Assembly (NCBI GenBank): GCA_013042495.1
Contig: JABDQB010000327.1
Span: 1-5,417 of the forward strand
From: Gemmatimonadota bacterium
Lineage (GTDB): Bacteria > Gemmatimonadota > Gemmatimonadetes > Palauibacterales > Palauibacteraceae
Direction: 5' to 3'
Length of the DNA stretch: 5,417 nt
The notes beneath the pieces are model-generated. The model did no database searches and was not told the origin of the DNA. It saw only the letters and a program-made list of their open reading frames with translations. Below are positions 1 through 5,417 of this stretch, one piece after another. A program made the translations under genes and the position numbers. How positions within the stretch are numbered: position 1 is the stretch's first letter; each line of letters starts with the position of its first letter.

Positions 1-660
1 TTCTTCTTTCTCGAGATGAACACCCGAATCCAGGTCGAGCACCCGGTGACCGAATTCGTCACCGGCGTGGATCTGGTGCAGGAGCAGGTCCGCATTGCGG
101 CGGGTCTGCCGCTCTCGGCCGAGGTTAGCCCTGACTGGCCAATCGGGCACGCGATCGAGTGCCGAATCAGCGGAGAAGATCCGTTCAACGGCTTCTTCCC
201 TTCGAGTGGCAGGATTCGGGCGCTAGAGGTTCCGTGCGGTCCCGGAGTTCGATGGGATGGGGGAATCGTAGAGCACTTCGAAGTAGGTCTCCACTACGAT
301 CCGCTCCTCGGCAAGCTCATAGTCCACGCCCCGACACGCGATCAGGCGATTCTCCGGATGCGAAGGGCCCTGCGCGAATTGCAGATCGAAGGATTGCGCA
401 CTACCCAACCCTTTCATCTCGCGGTCCTGGATGAAGCCGACTTCAATCGCGGAGACTTGTCCGTTCGCTACCTGGAGCGGCACCCCGAGTTGGTGATACT
501 GGGCCCGGATGACTGGCAGGCCAGGGCGGCTGCTGTCGCGGCGACACTTCTCGAGCACACCGCTAGAGACGGAGGTAGGTCGCACATGGTGATCGGGGAG
601 CGCTCGGAACGACCGGCGGCGATCAGCGAGTGGCGTCGCCGGCTTGGCAGAGCGGATTGA
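1..660 (+). CDS. accC: Biotin carboxylase subunit of an acyl-CoA carboxylase (C-terminal part, 5' end outside window)
   Basis: ATP-dependent carboxylation of biotin on the carrier protein, the first half-reaction of acetyl-/propionyl-CoA carboxylase; cytoplasmic. The reading frame is open from base 1 and encodes 219 residues before TGA. It begins inside the most conserved active-site strand, EMNTRIQVEHP (window residues 5-15). The residues equivalent to E. coli AccC E288, N290, R292 and E296 fall at 5, 7, 9 and 13. The catalytic R338 equivalent is R55, in ECRISGED, and a GVRWDGG segment follows at 82-88. The ATP-grasp N-terminal half lies upstream of the window. After the YLERHPEL segment the protein continues about 50 residues beyond the E. 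coli end (WQARAAAVAATLLEH...SEWRRRLG). That resembles the longer, roughly 500-residue carboxylase subunits often paired with propionyl-CoA carboxylases. The biotin carrier and methylmalonyl-CoA mutase downstream favour propionyl-CoA as substrate, which is inference. The family call is secure. Confidence 0.95.
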   Translation, partial: FFFLEMNTRIQVEHPVTEFVTGVDLVQEQVRIAAGLPLSAEVSPDWPIGHAIECRISGEDPFNGFFPSSGRIRALEVPCGPGVRWDGGIVEHFEVGLHYDPLLGKLIVHAPTRDQAILRMRRALRELQIEGLRTTQPFHLAVLDEADFNRGDLSVRYLERHPELVILGPDDWQARAAAVAATLLEHTARDGGRSHMVIGERSERPAAISEWRRRLGRAD

Positions 661-662
661 GC

Positions 663-1976
663 GTGGAGTCACGCATTGTCGAGAGCGCCGCGGACCCGGC
701 CGGCGCTCCTTTGTTGCGCGTGGACCGGATCGCGGCAGGTGGAGATGGGGTAGGTCGCGAAGAGTCGGGACGGGTCGTATTCGTTCCTCGCACCGCTCCG
801 GGAGACCTCGTCCGCGCGGAGATCGTTCAGGAGAAGCCCAGATGGGCGCGGGGACGTATCAAGGAATTCCTGGAAAGGGGCGGTGAGATTCGGCCGGCTC
901 CTTGTCCCTCGTACGCCGTGTGCGGCGGTTGTCGTTTGCAGCACCTCACGCCGGGGGAGCAACGCCGCGTGAAGAGGGATCTGGTCGAGCAAGCCCTCAG
1001 GAGGATCGGTCGCCTGGACGTACCGGTCCCGGACGTGATCGCCGTGGGGAGCGAGTTCGGATATCGCAACAGGGTGACCTTGTCGACGGGCGTGGACGCC
1101 GGGCAAGCGGTGGCTGGCTTTCACCGGCTATTCGATCCGGGCGCAGTGACTGACGTACAGCGCTGTCTCCTGGCCGAGGAGCCGATCGCGAACGCCTGGG
1201 AGGTCCTTCGGGAGGCCTGCGAGCGTGGGGAGTGGAAGATCCCCACGGCGCCCGAAACACGGATTACCATTCGGGCGGCGGCAGGGGGGAATCTGGACGT
1301 CCTGGTCCGCGGTGACCGGCCCGTTGCTTCCGGCGCCGTGAGGAGACTAATGAACTCGGTGCCGGGTCTGGTGGGATGGCACCAGGCGACGAAAGGACGA
1401 GAGCCGGTTCGCGTGGCCGGGCGGGAGACTCTGGCAGATCAGTGGCAGGGAGTCGATTTCGAGCTTCCGGCCGACGTGTTCCTACAGGTGAACCGACAGG
1501 TATCGGCCGAAATGGACCGGTGGCTGGACCGACGAATGGGTGACCTGGTGGGGCGGCGCGTGCTGGATCTCTACTCGGGAGTCGGAGCCCGGGCCATACG
1601 GTGGGCCAGATCCGGCGCACGCGTCACCGCCTGTGAGGTTTCCCGGCGGGCCGCTGCGACCTGCCTGCAGGCCGATTCAGGTTCTGAAGGGCGGCTCGTC
1701 GTTCTGTCGGACCGGGTGGAGAACCGGCTGACCGACCTGCTGCCCGCCGACACGGTCGTGGTCAATCCACCTCGCACGGGGCTCTCACGCGGTGTCACCG
1801 AAGCCCTGGTCGCTGGATCTGCGGATCGCCTGGCATACATGAGCTGCGACCCGGCCACGCTGGCTCGCGACCTGGGCCGTCTGCAAGTGGCCTGGAATCT
1901 GTTTGAAGTGCAGCCATTCGACGCGTTTCCGCAGACCGCGCACGTGGAGACTGCGGCGTGGCTGCACCGAGCTTGA
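663..1976 (+). CDS. TRAM-domain class I SAM-dependent 23S rRNA (uracil-C5)-methyltransferase, RlmD/RumA family
   Basis: Methylates C5 of a uridine in RNA (U1939 and/or U747 of 23S rRNA in characterised relatives; the exact site cannot be read here). From the GTG at 663 the protein has 437 residues, the usual family length. It has an N-terminal TRAM domain (about residues 15-72). A [4Fe-4S] cysteine set, C81, C87, C90 and C168, matches the RlmD spacing C-x5-C-x2-C plus a distant Cys. FLQVN comes before the Rossmann domain, DLYSGVG at 302-308 is the SAM loop, and NPPR is at 368-371. The nucleophile is C395 in SCDPATLARD, and the general-base Glu is E429 in FPQTAHVE. All catalytic elements are intact. 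The start is uncertain: GTG 630 (overlapping the carboxylase gene by 31 bases), TTG 657 (TTGA overlap with its stop) and GTG 663 are all in frame and none has a clear Shine-Dalgarno. I chose 663 because it lies directly after the upstream stop and leaves a normal short lead into TRAM. TrmA is excluded by the TRAM domain and cysteine cluster; RlmD versus RlmC/RlmCD is unresolved. Confidence 0.93.
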   Translation: MESRIVESAADPAGAPLLRVDRIAAGGDGVGREESGRVVFVPRTAPGDLVRAEIVQEKPRWARGRIKEFLERGGEIRPAPCPSYAVCGGCRLQHLTPGEQRRVKRDLVEQALRRIGRLDVPVPDVIAVGSEFGYRNRVTLSTGVDAGQAVAGFHRLFDPGAVTDVQRCLLAEEPIANAWEVLREACERGEWKIPTAPETRITIRAAAGGNLDVLVRGDRPVASGAVRRLMNSVPGLVGWHQATKGREPVRVAGRETLADQWQGVDFELPADVFLQVNRQVSAEMDRWLDRRMGDLVGRRVLDLYSGVGARAIRWARSGARVTACEVSRRAAATCLQADSGSEGRLVVLSDRVENRLTDLLPADTVVVNPPRTGLSRGVTEALVAGSADRLAYMSCDPATLARDLGRLQVAWNLFEVQPFDAFPQTAHVETAAWLHRA

Positions 1977-1982
1977 GCAAGG

Positions 1983-1992
1983 AAGGGGGAGG
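1983..1992 (+). promoter_or_regulatory. Purine-rich ribosome binding site of the biotin carrier gene
   Basis: AAGGGGGAGG lies in the 17-base gap after the methyltransferase stop. Its AAGGGG part is about five bases from the GTG at 1994. This is the strongest Shine-Dalgarno-like stretch in the window. It favours GTG 1994 over the in-frame GTG at 1958, which would lie inside the end of the methyltransferase gene. Confidence 0.6.
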
Positions 1993-1993
1993 T

Positions 1994-2512
1994 GTGACCT
2001 CGGATCCAGTGATCCGCTACTTCGCCCGGATCGGAGCGAATACGCGGAAGATCGAGCTCGGACCGGCGAGCCTGCTCCTGGACGGGTCACCGCTCGAAGC
2101 GGACATCACCACGCTGCCGGGGTCTGACCGTCAGCACCTGCGGATGGACGGCCGCTCGCTGTCTCTGTTCGCCCGGCGGACCGACTCGGGGTGGAGCATT
2201 GAACTGGAGGGGCGCCTCTTCGAGGTCGTCGTTGAAGACGAGCGCACGCGGCATATTCGAGAGCTGGCTTCGCATGTGGCACCGGTCGAAGCGCGACGCG
2301 ACCTGCGAGCTCCAATGCCCGGGTTGATCGTTCGGGTCGAGGTCGAGGCGGGTCAGGACATTGAGGACGGGGATGGTCTCGTTGTCATGGAAGCGATGAA
2401 GATGGAAAACGAGTTGCGAGCGGATGGGCCGGGCAGGGTGATGTCGGTCGAGGTCAAAGAGGGCCAGGCGGTCGAGCGCGACGCTGTGTTGCTGAGACTC
2501 GAGCAGAGGTGA
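1994..2512 (+). CDS. Biotin carboxyl carrier protein of an acyl-CoA (probably propionyl-CoA) carboxylase
   Basis: Carries carboxybiotin from the biotin carboxylase site to the carboxyltransferase site. It has 172 residues from GTG 1994. The C-terminal half is a complete biotinyl/lipoyl-attachment barrel: RAPMPGLIVRVEVEAGQ (about 106-122), the biotinylation motif EAMKMEN with the acceptor lysine at K136 (codon 2399-2401), then GRVMSVEVKEGQAVE. The N-terminal roughly 100 residues form a beta-rich segment ending in LFEVVVEDERTRHIREL. This type of N-terminus is seen in small carriers attached to propionyl-CoA/oxaloacetate-type carboxylases rather than in the Pro/Ala-linker E. coli AccB. No Ala/Pro linker of the E. 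coli type is present. An alternative GTG at 1958 would add 12 residues, but the ribosome binding site supports 1994. It is separated from its carboxylase partner by the RNA methyltransferase gene. The mutase gene starts three bases after its stop, which suggests translational coupling. The biotin-carrier call is secure; substrate specificity is inferred from context. Confidence 0.93.
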   Translation: MTSDPVIRYFARIGANTRKIELGPASLLLDGSPLEADITTLPGSDRQHLRMDGRSLSLFARRTDSGWSIELEGRLFEVVVEDERTRHIRELASHVAPVEARRDLRAPMPGLIVRVEVEAGQDIEDGDGLVVMEAMKMENELRADGPGRVMSVEVKEGQAVERDAVLLRLEQR

Positions 2513-2515
2513 CCC

Positions 2516-4078
2516 ATGTCCGATGATTTGGGTCCGCGGACGACGTCCGGTATCGACATCCAGCGCCTCTACGGGCCAGGGACCGATCGGGTCGAGGACT
2601 CGGGCGAGCCCGGACATTGGCCTTTCACTCGCGGTGTCTACGAGGATATGTACCGTGGGCGGCCCTGGACCATGCGCCAATACGCAGGCTTCGGGACGGC
2701 GGAAGAAACGAATCAGCGTTTCCGCTACCTGCTCGACTCCGGACAGACCGGATTGTCCGTCGCCTTCGACCTTCCGACGCAGATGGGGCTGGATTCAGAC
2801 GATCCGCGGGCCGATGGAGAGGTAGGACGGGTGGGAGTAGCGATCGACACGATCGACGATGTGGAGCGGCTGTTCGCGAAGATCCCCCTCGACCGGGTTT
2901 CCACGTCCATGACGATCAACGCGACGGCTGGAGTACTGCTGGCGATGTACGTCGCGGTGGCCGATGGCCGCGGGATAGAGCGTTCGAGCCTGTCCGGTAC
3001 GGTGCAAAACGACATCCTCAAGGAGTTCATCTCGCGGGGAACTTATGTATACCCTGTCGAGCCGAGTCTTCGCCTGGTGACGGACATATTCGATTACTGC
3101 TCCGAGAATCTCCCGCGCTGGAACAGCATCTCCATCAGTGGCTACCACATGCGCGAGGCGGGGGCTACCGCCGCGCAGGAAATCGCGTTTACTCTCGCCA
3201 ATGGTCGTGAATACGTGCGTCGCGCGCTCGAGCGGGGCCTGGAAGTCGAGCAGTTCGCCCCGCGCTTGAGCTTCTTCTTCGCGGCCCACAATCACCTGTT
3301 CGAGGAAGCCGCGAAGTTCAGGGCCGCGAGGAGGCTGTGGGCCCGGCTGATGCGAGAAGACTTTGGAGCCTCGGACCGAAGCTGCCGGCTTCGATTTCAC
3401 ACCCAGACCGGCGGTGCGACGCTTACCGCACAGCAGCCGCTGAACAACGTGGTCCGAGTGGCGGTACAGGCGCTGGCCGGCGTGCTGGGGGGGACTCAAT
3501 CGTTGCACACGAACAGCTTCGATGAGGCCCTGGCTCTTCCTGGTGCCGAGGCGGCCCGACTAGCACTCCGAACCCAACAGGTACTGGCGGAAGAATCGGG
3601 CGTTCGTGATACGGTGGATCCGCTTGGAGGCTCCCACTACGTCGAGAGCCTGACGGACCAACTGGAAGAGCTTGCCCGGGGGTACCTCCAGAAGATCGAG
3701 GAACTCGGCGGGGCGGCCTCGGCGATCCCGTTCATGACGGACGAGATACACGATTCTGCGTACGCCTGGCAGTTGGCGGTCGAGAGCGGGAATCAAGCCG
3801 TCGTGGGCGTCAACGTGTACGAGGAAGAGGAGGAACCGACGCCCGTGGCGCTTCCGGACTTCACGAATCTGCAGCGGGCCCAGCGGTCTCGACTCGAAGA
3901 GGTCCGCAGAGCTCGGGATTCGCATCAGGTGGAGCTCGCCCTGGGCCGGGTTGCCATGGCGGCGGGCGCCGGAAGCAACCTCTTGCCTCCCATGATCGAA
4001 GCCGTCAAAGTCAGGGCCTCCCTCGGCGAGATCAGCGGCAGGCTGCTGGGGTTGTGGGGCCCATACAGGCCCCAGTAA
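2516..4078 (+). CDS. Methylmalonyl-CoA mutase large subunit, substrate-binding barrel without the B12 domain
   Basis: Catalyses the adenosylcobalamin-dependent rearrangement of (R)-methylmalonyl-CoA to succinyl-CoA. The 520 residues cover the CoA-binding TIM barrel, from WPFTRGVYEDMYRGRPWTMRQYAG (35-58) through FDLPTQMG, STSMTINATA (129-138), ISGYHMREAGA, RFHTQTGGATLTAQQPLNN and DTVDPLGGSHYVE. The Propionibacterium active-site residues Y89, Q197, R207 and H244 correspond at one constant offset of 33 to Y56, Q164, R174 and H211. Y and R at the first and third positions indicate methylmalonyl-CoA; isobutyryl-CoA mutases carry F and Q there. The protein ends at WGPYRPQ with no DxHxxG cobalamin-binding domain, so a separate small subunit must exist elsewhere. 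An acidic EEEEE run (436-440) separates the barrel from a short helical tail. The ATG is preceded by GAGGTGA (2506-2512), which overlaps the stop of the biotin carrier gene. Together with the carboxylase genes upstream it forms the propionyl-CoA to succinyl-CoA route. Confidence 0.96.
   Translation: MSDDLGPRTTSGIDIQRLYGPGTDRVEDSGEPGHWPFTRGVYEDMYRGRPWTMRQYAGFGTAEETNQRFRYLLDSGQTGLSVAFDLPTQMGLDSDDPRADGEVGRVGVAIDTIDDVERLFAKIPLDRVSTSMTINATAGVLLAMYVAVADGRGIERSSLSGTVQNDILKEFISRGTYVYPVEPSLRLVTDIFDYCSENLPRWNSISISGYHMREAGATAAQEIAFTLANGREYVRRALERGLEVEQFAPRLSFFFAAHNHLFEEAAKFRAARRLWARLMREDFGASDRSCRLRFHTQTGGATLTAQQPLNNVVRVAVQALAGVLGGTQSLHTNSFDEALALPGAEAARLALRTQQVLAEESGVRDTVDPLGGSHYVESLTDQLEELARGYLQKIEELGGAASAIPFMTDEIHDSAYAWQLAVESGNQAVVGVNVYEEEEEPTPVALPDFTNLQRAQRSRLEEVRRARDSHQVELALGRVAMAAGAGSNLLPPMIEAVKVRASLGEISGRLLGLWGPYRPQ
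4055..4074 (+). repeat. Perfect GC-rich inverted repeat at the 3' end of the mutase gene
   Basis: TGGGGCC (4055-4061) and GGCCCCA (4068-4074) are exact reverse complements separated by a 6-base CATACA loop, immediately before the TAA at 4076-4078. The repeat would form a stable 7-bp stem in the transcript. No T-run follows, so it is not a standard intrinsic terminator. It overlaps codons for the WGPYRPQ tail and may simply reflect coding sequence. Confidence 0.4.
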
Positions 4079-4105
4079 TCCTGGCCGCGAAGACGAAAGG
4101 GATTC

Positions 4106-4378
4106 ATGCCGACGTACGAATATGAATGTCGTGATTGCGGTCACGCCTTCGAGAGATTCCAGGGAATCAACGAGGATCCTGCGACGGAATGCCCGGAGTG
4201 CGGCGGGAAGGTCCGACGTCTGATATCCAGCGGTGGAGGATTGGTCTTCAAGGGGCCGGGCTTCTACGCGACCGACTATCGCAGTGCCGCCAGCGGAGGA
4301 GGCAAACAGCCGAAGGAGCAGAGCGGTGACGGTGCATCCGGTAACTCGGGTAAGGACGGCGCAGAAAGTGGCGGCTGA
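4106..4378 (+). CDS. FmdB-family small zinc-ribbon protein
   Basis: This is a 90-residue protein. The N-terminus MPTYEYECRDCGHAFE is the hallmark of the FmdB / CxxC_CxxC regulatory-protein family. C8, C11, C29 and C32 form two CxxC knuckles 17 residues apart, which would bind one zinc ion. The conserved family segment FKGPGFYATDYRS follows at 48-60. The last 30 residues are a Gly/Ser/Lys/Asp/Glu tail that looks disordered. No signal peptide or membrane segment is visible. FmdB was named as a putative regulator of formamidase genes, but most homologues have no demonstrated function, so I assign none. AAAGG at 4096-4100, five bases before the ATG, is a good ribosome binding site. The gene lies 27 bases after the mutase stop and its 3' end overlaps the start of argS by about 11 bases. 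That overlap points to co-expression with argS at least as much as with the mutase. Confidence 0.9.
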   Translation: MPTYEYECRDCGHAFERFQGINEDPATECPECGGKVRRLISSGGGLVFKGPGFYATDYRSAASGGGKQPKEQSGDGASGNSGKDGAESGG

Positions 4379-5417
4379 TGTCCGAAGCGCGCCGGCGCAC
4401 GCAATCGTAGCGGCTCTCGCGCAGGCTGCGGCCGCCATCGGGGCGCCCGACGACTTCATACCACAAGTAGAGAGACCTGCGGACGTCACGCATGGCGACT
4501 TCGCCTCCAACGCGGCCCTCGTTCTCTCGGGGCGGCTGGGCCGCGCGCCGCGCGAGATAGCGGCTGAACTCGTGGATCGAATCGAACTGGGATCGACGGT
4601 AGTGTCGGACGTGGTCATTGCGGGTCCCGGTTTTCTGAACTTCAGGCTGTCTGACGAGGTACTGTGGTCGGGTCTGCGCACGGTCCTGGCGCTAGGTCCC
4701 GACTGGGGTCGGTCGACGGCGACGGCTCCCTTGCGTTACAACGTGGAATTTGTGTCCGCCAATCCAACGGGTCCTTTGCATGTCGCCCACGGCAGGGGCG
4801 CTGCGATCGGGGACGCGGCGGCGTCGCTCTTGGAGTGGACAGGTCACGAAGTCACCAGGGAGTTCTACGTCAACGACGCTGGCCGACAGATTGAGCTTCT
4901 CGGGGAGTCGATAGAGACCCGGTGGCGGCAGGCCGGCGGAGCTGAGATCGAGATGCCGCAGGGCGGCTACCAGGGCCAGTACGTGATCGACATCGCGACG
5001 CGGCTAGTCGACGAGTTGGGGGCGGATCGGCTCGAGTCAATGGACCGCGTCGAGCGGCTGCGCCTGTTCAGTTCGCGGGCCTCCGAGCTTCTCCGGGCCG
5101 AGCAACAGCGGGACCTGGAAGAATTCGGCGTGCACATGGATCATTGGTTCGATGAGTCCTCGCTGTTCGCGACGGGCGGCGTCGAAGAACTGGTGGTCCG
5201 TCTTACCGATTCGGGGCGCGCCTACGAGGATGACGGAGCCCTCTGGCTACGCACCACGGATCTCGGCGACGAAAAGGACAGGGTTCTCGTCAAGAGTGAC
5301 GGTTCTCATACGTACTTCGTCTCGGACATCGCATACCACATCGACAAGGCAGCGCGAGGGTTTCAGCGCGCGATCGATGTTTGGGGCGCTGATCATCACG
5401 GGCACGTACCTCGGATG
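4368..5417 (+). CDS. argS: Arginyl-tRNA synthetase (N-terminal part, 3' end outside window)
   Basis: Class I aminoacyl-tRNA synthetase charging tRNA-Arg with arginine. The frame is open to the window edge, giving 350 residues of a protein normally about 550-590 long. The N-terminal additional domain that recognises the tRNA elbow is present, with VERPADVTHGDFASNAAL at 34-51. The nucleotide-binding signature region runs VEFVSANPTGPLHVAHGRGAA (126-146); its HIGH-type motif reads HVAH (138-141). YVNDAGRQIELL follows at 167-178. Near the edge come DKDR-like DEKDRVLVKSDGSHTYFVSDIAYH (301-324) and DVWGADHHGHVPRM (337-350), both diagnostic for ArgRS. The KMSKS-like region and anticodon-binding domain lie beyond the window. 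The start is uncertain. GTG 4368 gives a normal-length N-terminus, lies inside the 3' end of the zinc-ribbon gene, and has AAGGA at 4352-4356 upstream, a rather long spacing. GTG 4326 and 4332 are in-frame alternatives. The ATG at 4378, overlapping the zinc-ribbon stop, is out of frame and hits a stop after ten codons. Confidence 0.95.
   Translation, partial: MAADVRSAPAHAIVAALAQAAAAIGAPDDFIPQVERPADVTHGDFASNAALVLSGRLGRAPREIAAELVDRIELGSTVVSDVVIAGPGFLNFRLSDEVLWSGLRTVLALGPDWGRSTATAPLRYNVEFVSANPTGPLHVAHGRGAAIGDAAASLLEWTGHEVTREFYVNDAGRQIELLGESIETRWRQAGGAEIEMPQGGYQGQYVIDIATRLVDELGADRLESMDRVERLRLFSSRASELLRAEQQRDLEEFGVHMDHWFDESSLFATGGVEELVVRLTDSGRAYEDDGALWLRTTDLGDEKDRVLVKSDGSHTYFVSDIAYHIDKAARGFQRAIDVWGADHHGHVPRM

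Noticed and set aside
2087..2680. A 197-codon open frame on the - strand across the carrier/mutase junction
   Set aside because: It is antisense to the biotinylation domain and the mutase start, with no motif and no ribosome binding site that I could see.
2795..3508. A 237-codon open frame on the - strand opposite the mutase
   Set aside because: It is fully contained within the most conserved part of the mutase barrel, has no recognisable domain, and is a codon-bias shadow.
4055..4105. Intrinsic terminator after the mutase gene
   Set aside because: The stem is good, but it is followed by AGTAATCCTGG with no T-run, so only an inverted repeat is reported.
4378..4410. ATG overlapping the zinc-ribbon stop (TGATG) as a start for the next gene
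   Set aside because: It reads only ten codons before TAG, and the argS protein is in a different frame.
3560..4681. A 373-codon open frame on the - strand
   Set aside because: It lies antisense to three well-supported genes (mutase end, zinc ribbon, argS start), its product is low-complexity Ser/Arg/Ala-rich with no recognisable motif, and long antisense open frames are expected in high-GC DNA.
1..5417. Mobile element, CRISPR array, phage or defence system
   Set aside because: No direct-repeat arrays, transposase or integrase motifs, or compositional break were seen; every gene belongs to a known metabolic or translation family, except that the zinc ribbon has no known role.

Overview
The window is a dense, one-directional stretch of high-GC bacterial DNA. 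Six genes lie on the + strand and none is convincing on the - strand. The order is: biotin carboxylase (3' part only), a TRAM-domain 23S rRNA uracil-C5 methyltransferase, a biotin carboxyl carrier protein, the large (barrel) subunit of methylmalonyl-CoA mutase, a small FmdB-type zinc-ribbon protein, and arginyl-tRNA synthetase (5' part only). Junctions run from overlaps to a 27-base gap, so the first four genes at least look like one transcription unit, and the whole set may be one.

Region by region: 1-660 is the C-terminal half of the biotin carboxylase. About 663-1976 is the RNA methyltransferase. 1994-2512 is the biotin carrier, with its biotinyl-lysine motif intact. 2516-4078 is the mutase. 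4106-4378 is the zinc ribbon. From about 4368 to the window end is argS, which is open at the right edge. No stretch longer than 27 bases is left without a gene. I saw no tRNA, rRNA, CRISPR array, insertion sequence, promoter or convincing intrinsic terminator.

Functionally, the biotin carboxylase and carrier supply two parts of an acyl-CoA carboxylase. The adjacent methylmalonyl-CoA mutase suggests the substrate is propionyl-CoA: propionyl-CoA to methylmalonyl-CoA to succinyl-CoA, the route by which odd-chain fatty acids, propionate and branched-chain amino acids enter the TCA cycle. The carboxyltransferase subunit, the epimerase and the separate B12-binding mutase subunit are not in the window and must be encoded elsewhere. 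The rRNA methyltransferase and arginyl-tRNA synthetase are translation genes sharing the neighbourhood.

The high GC content, the frequent GTG starts and this gene order would fit a Gemmatimonadota-like lineage. That assignment rests on general impression and is tentative. I found no undescribed system; the content is recognisable core metabolism and translation in a somewhat unusual order.
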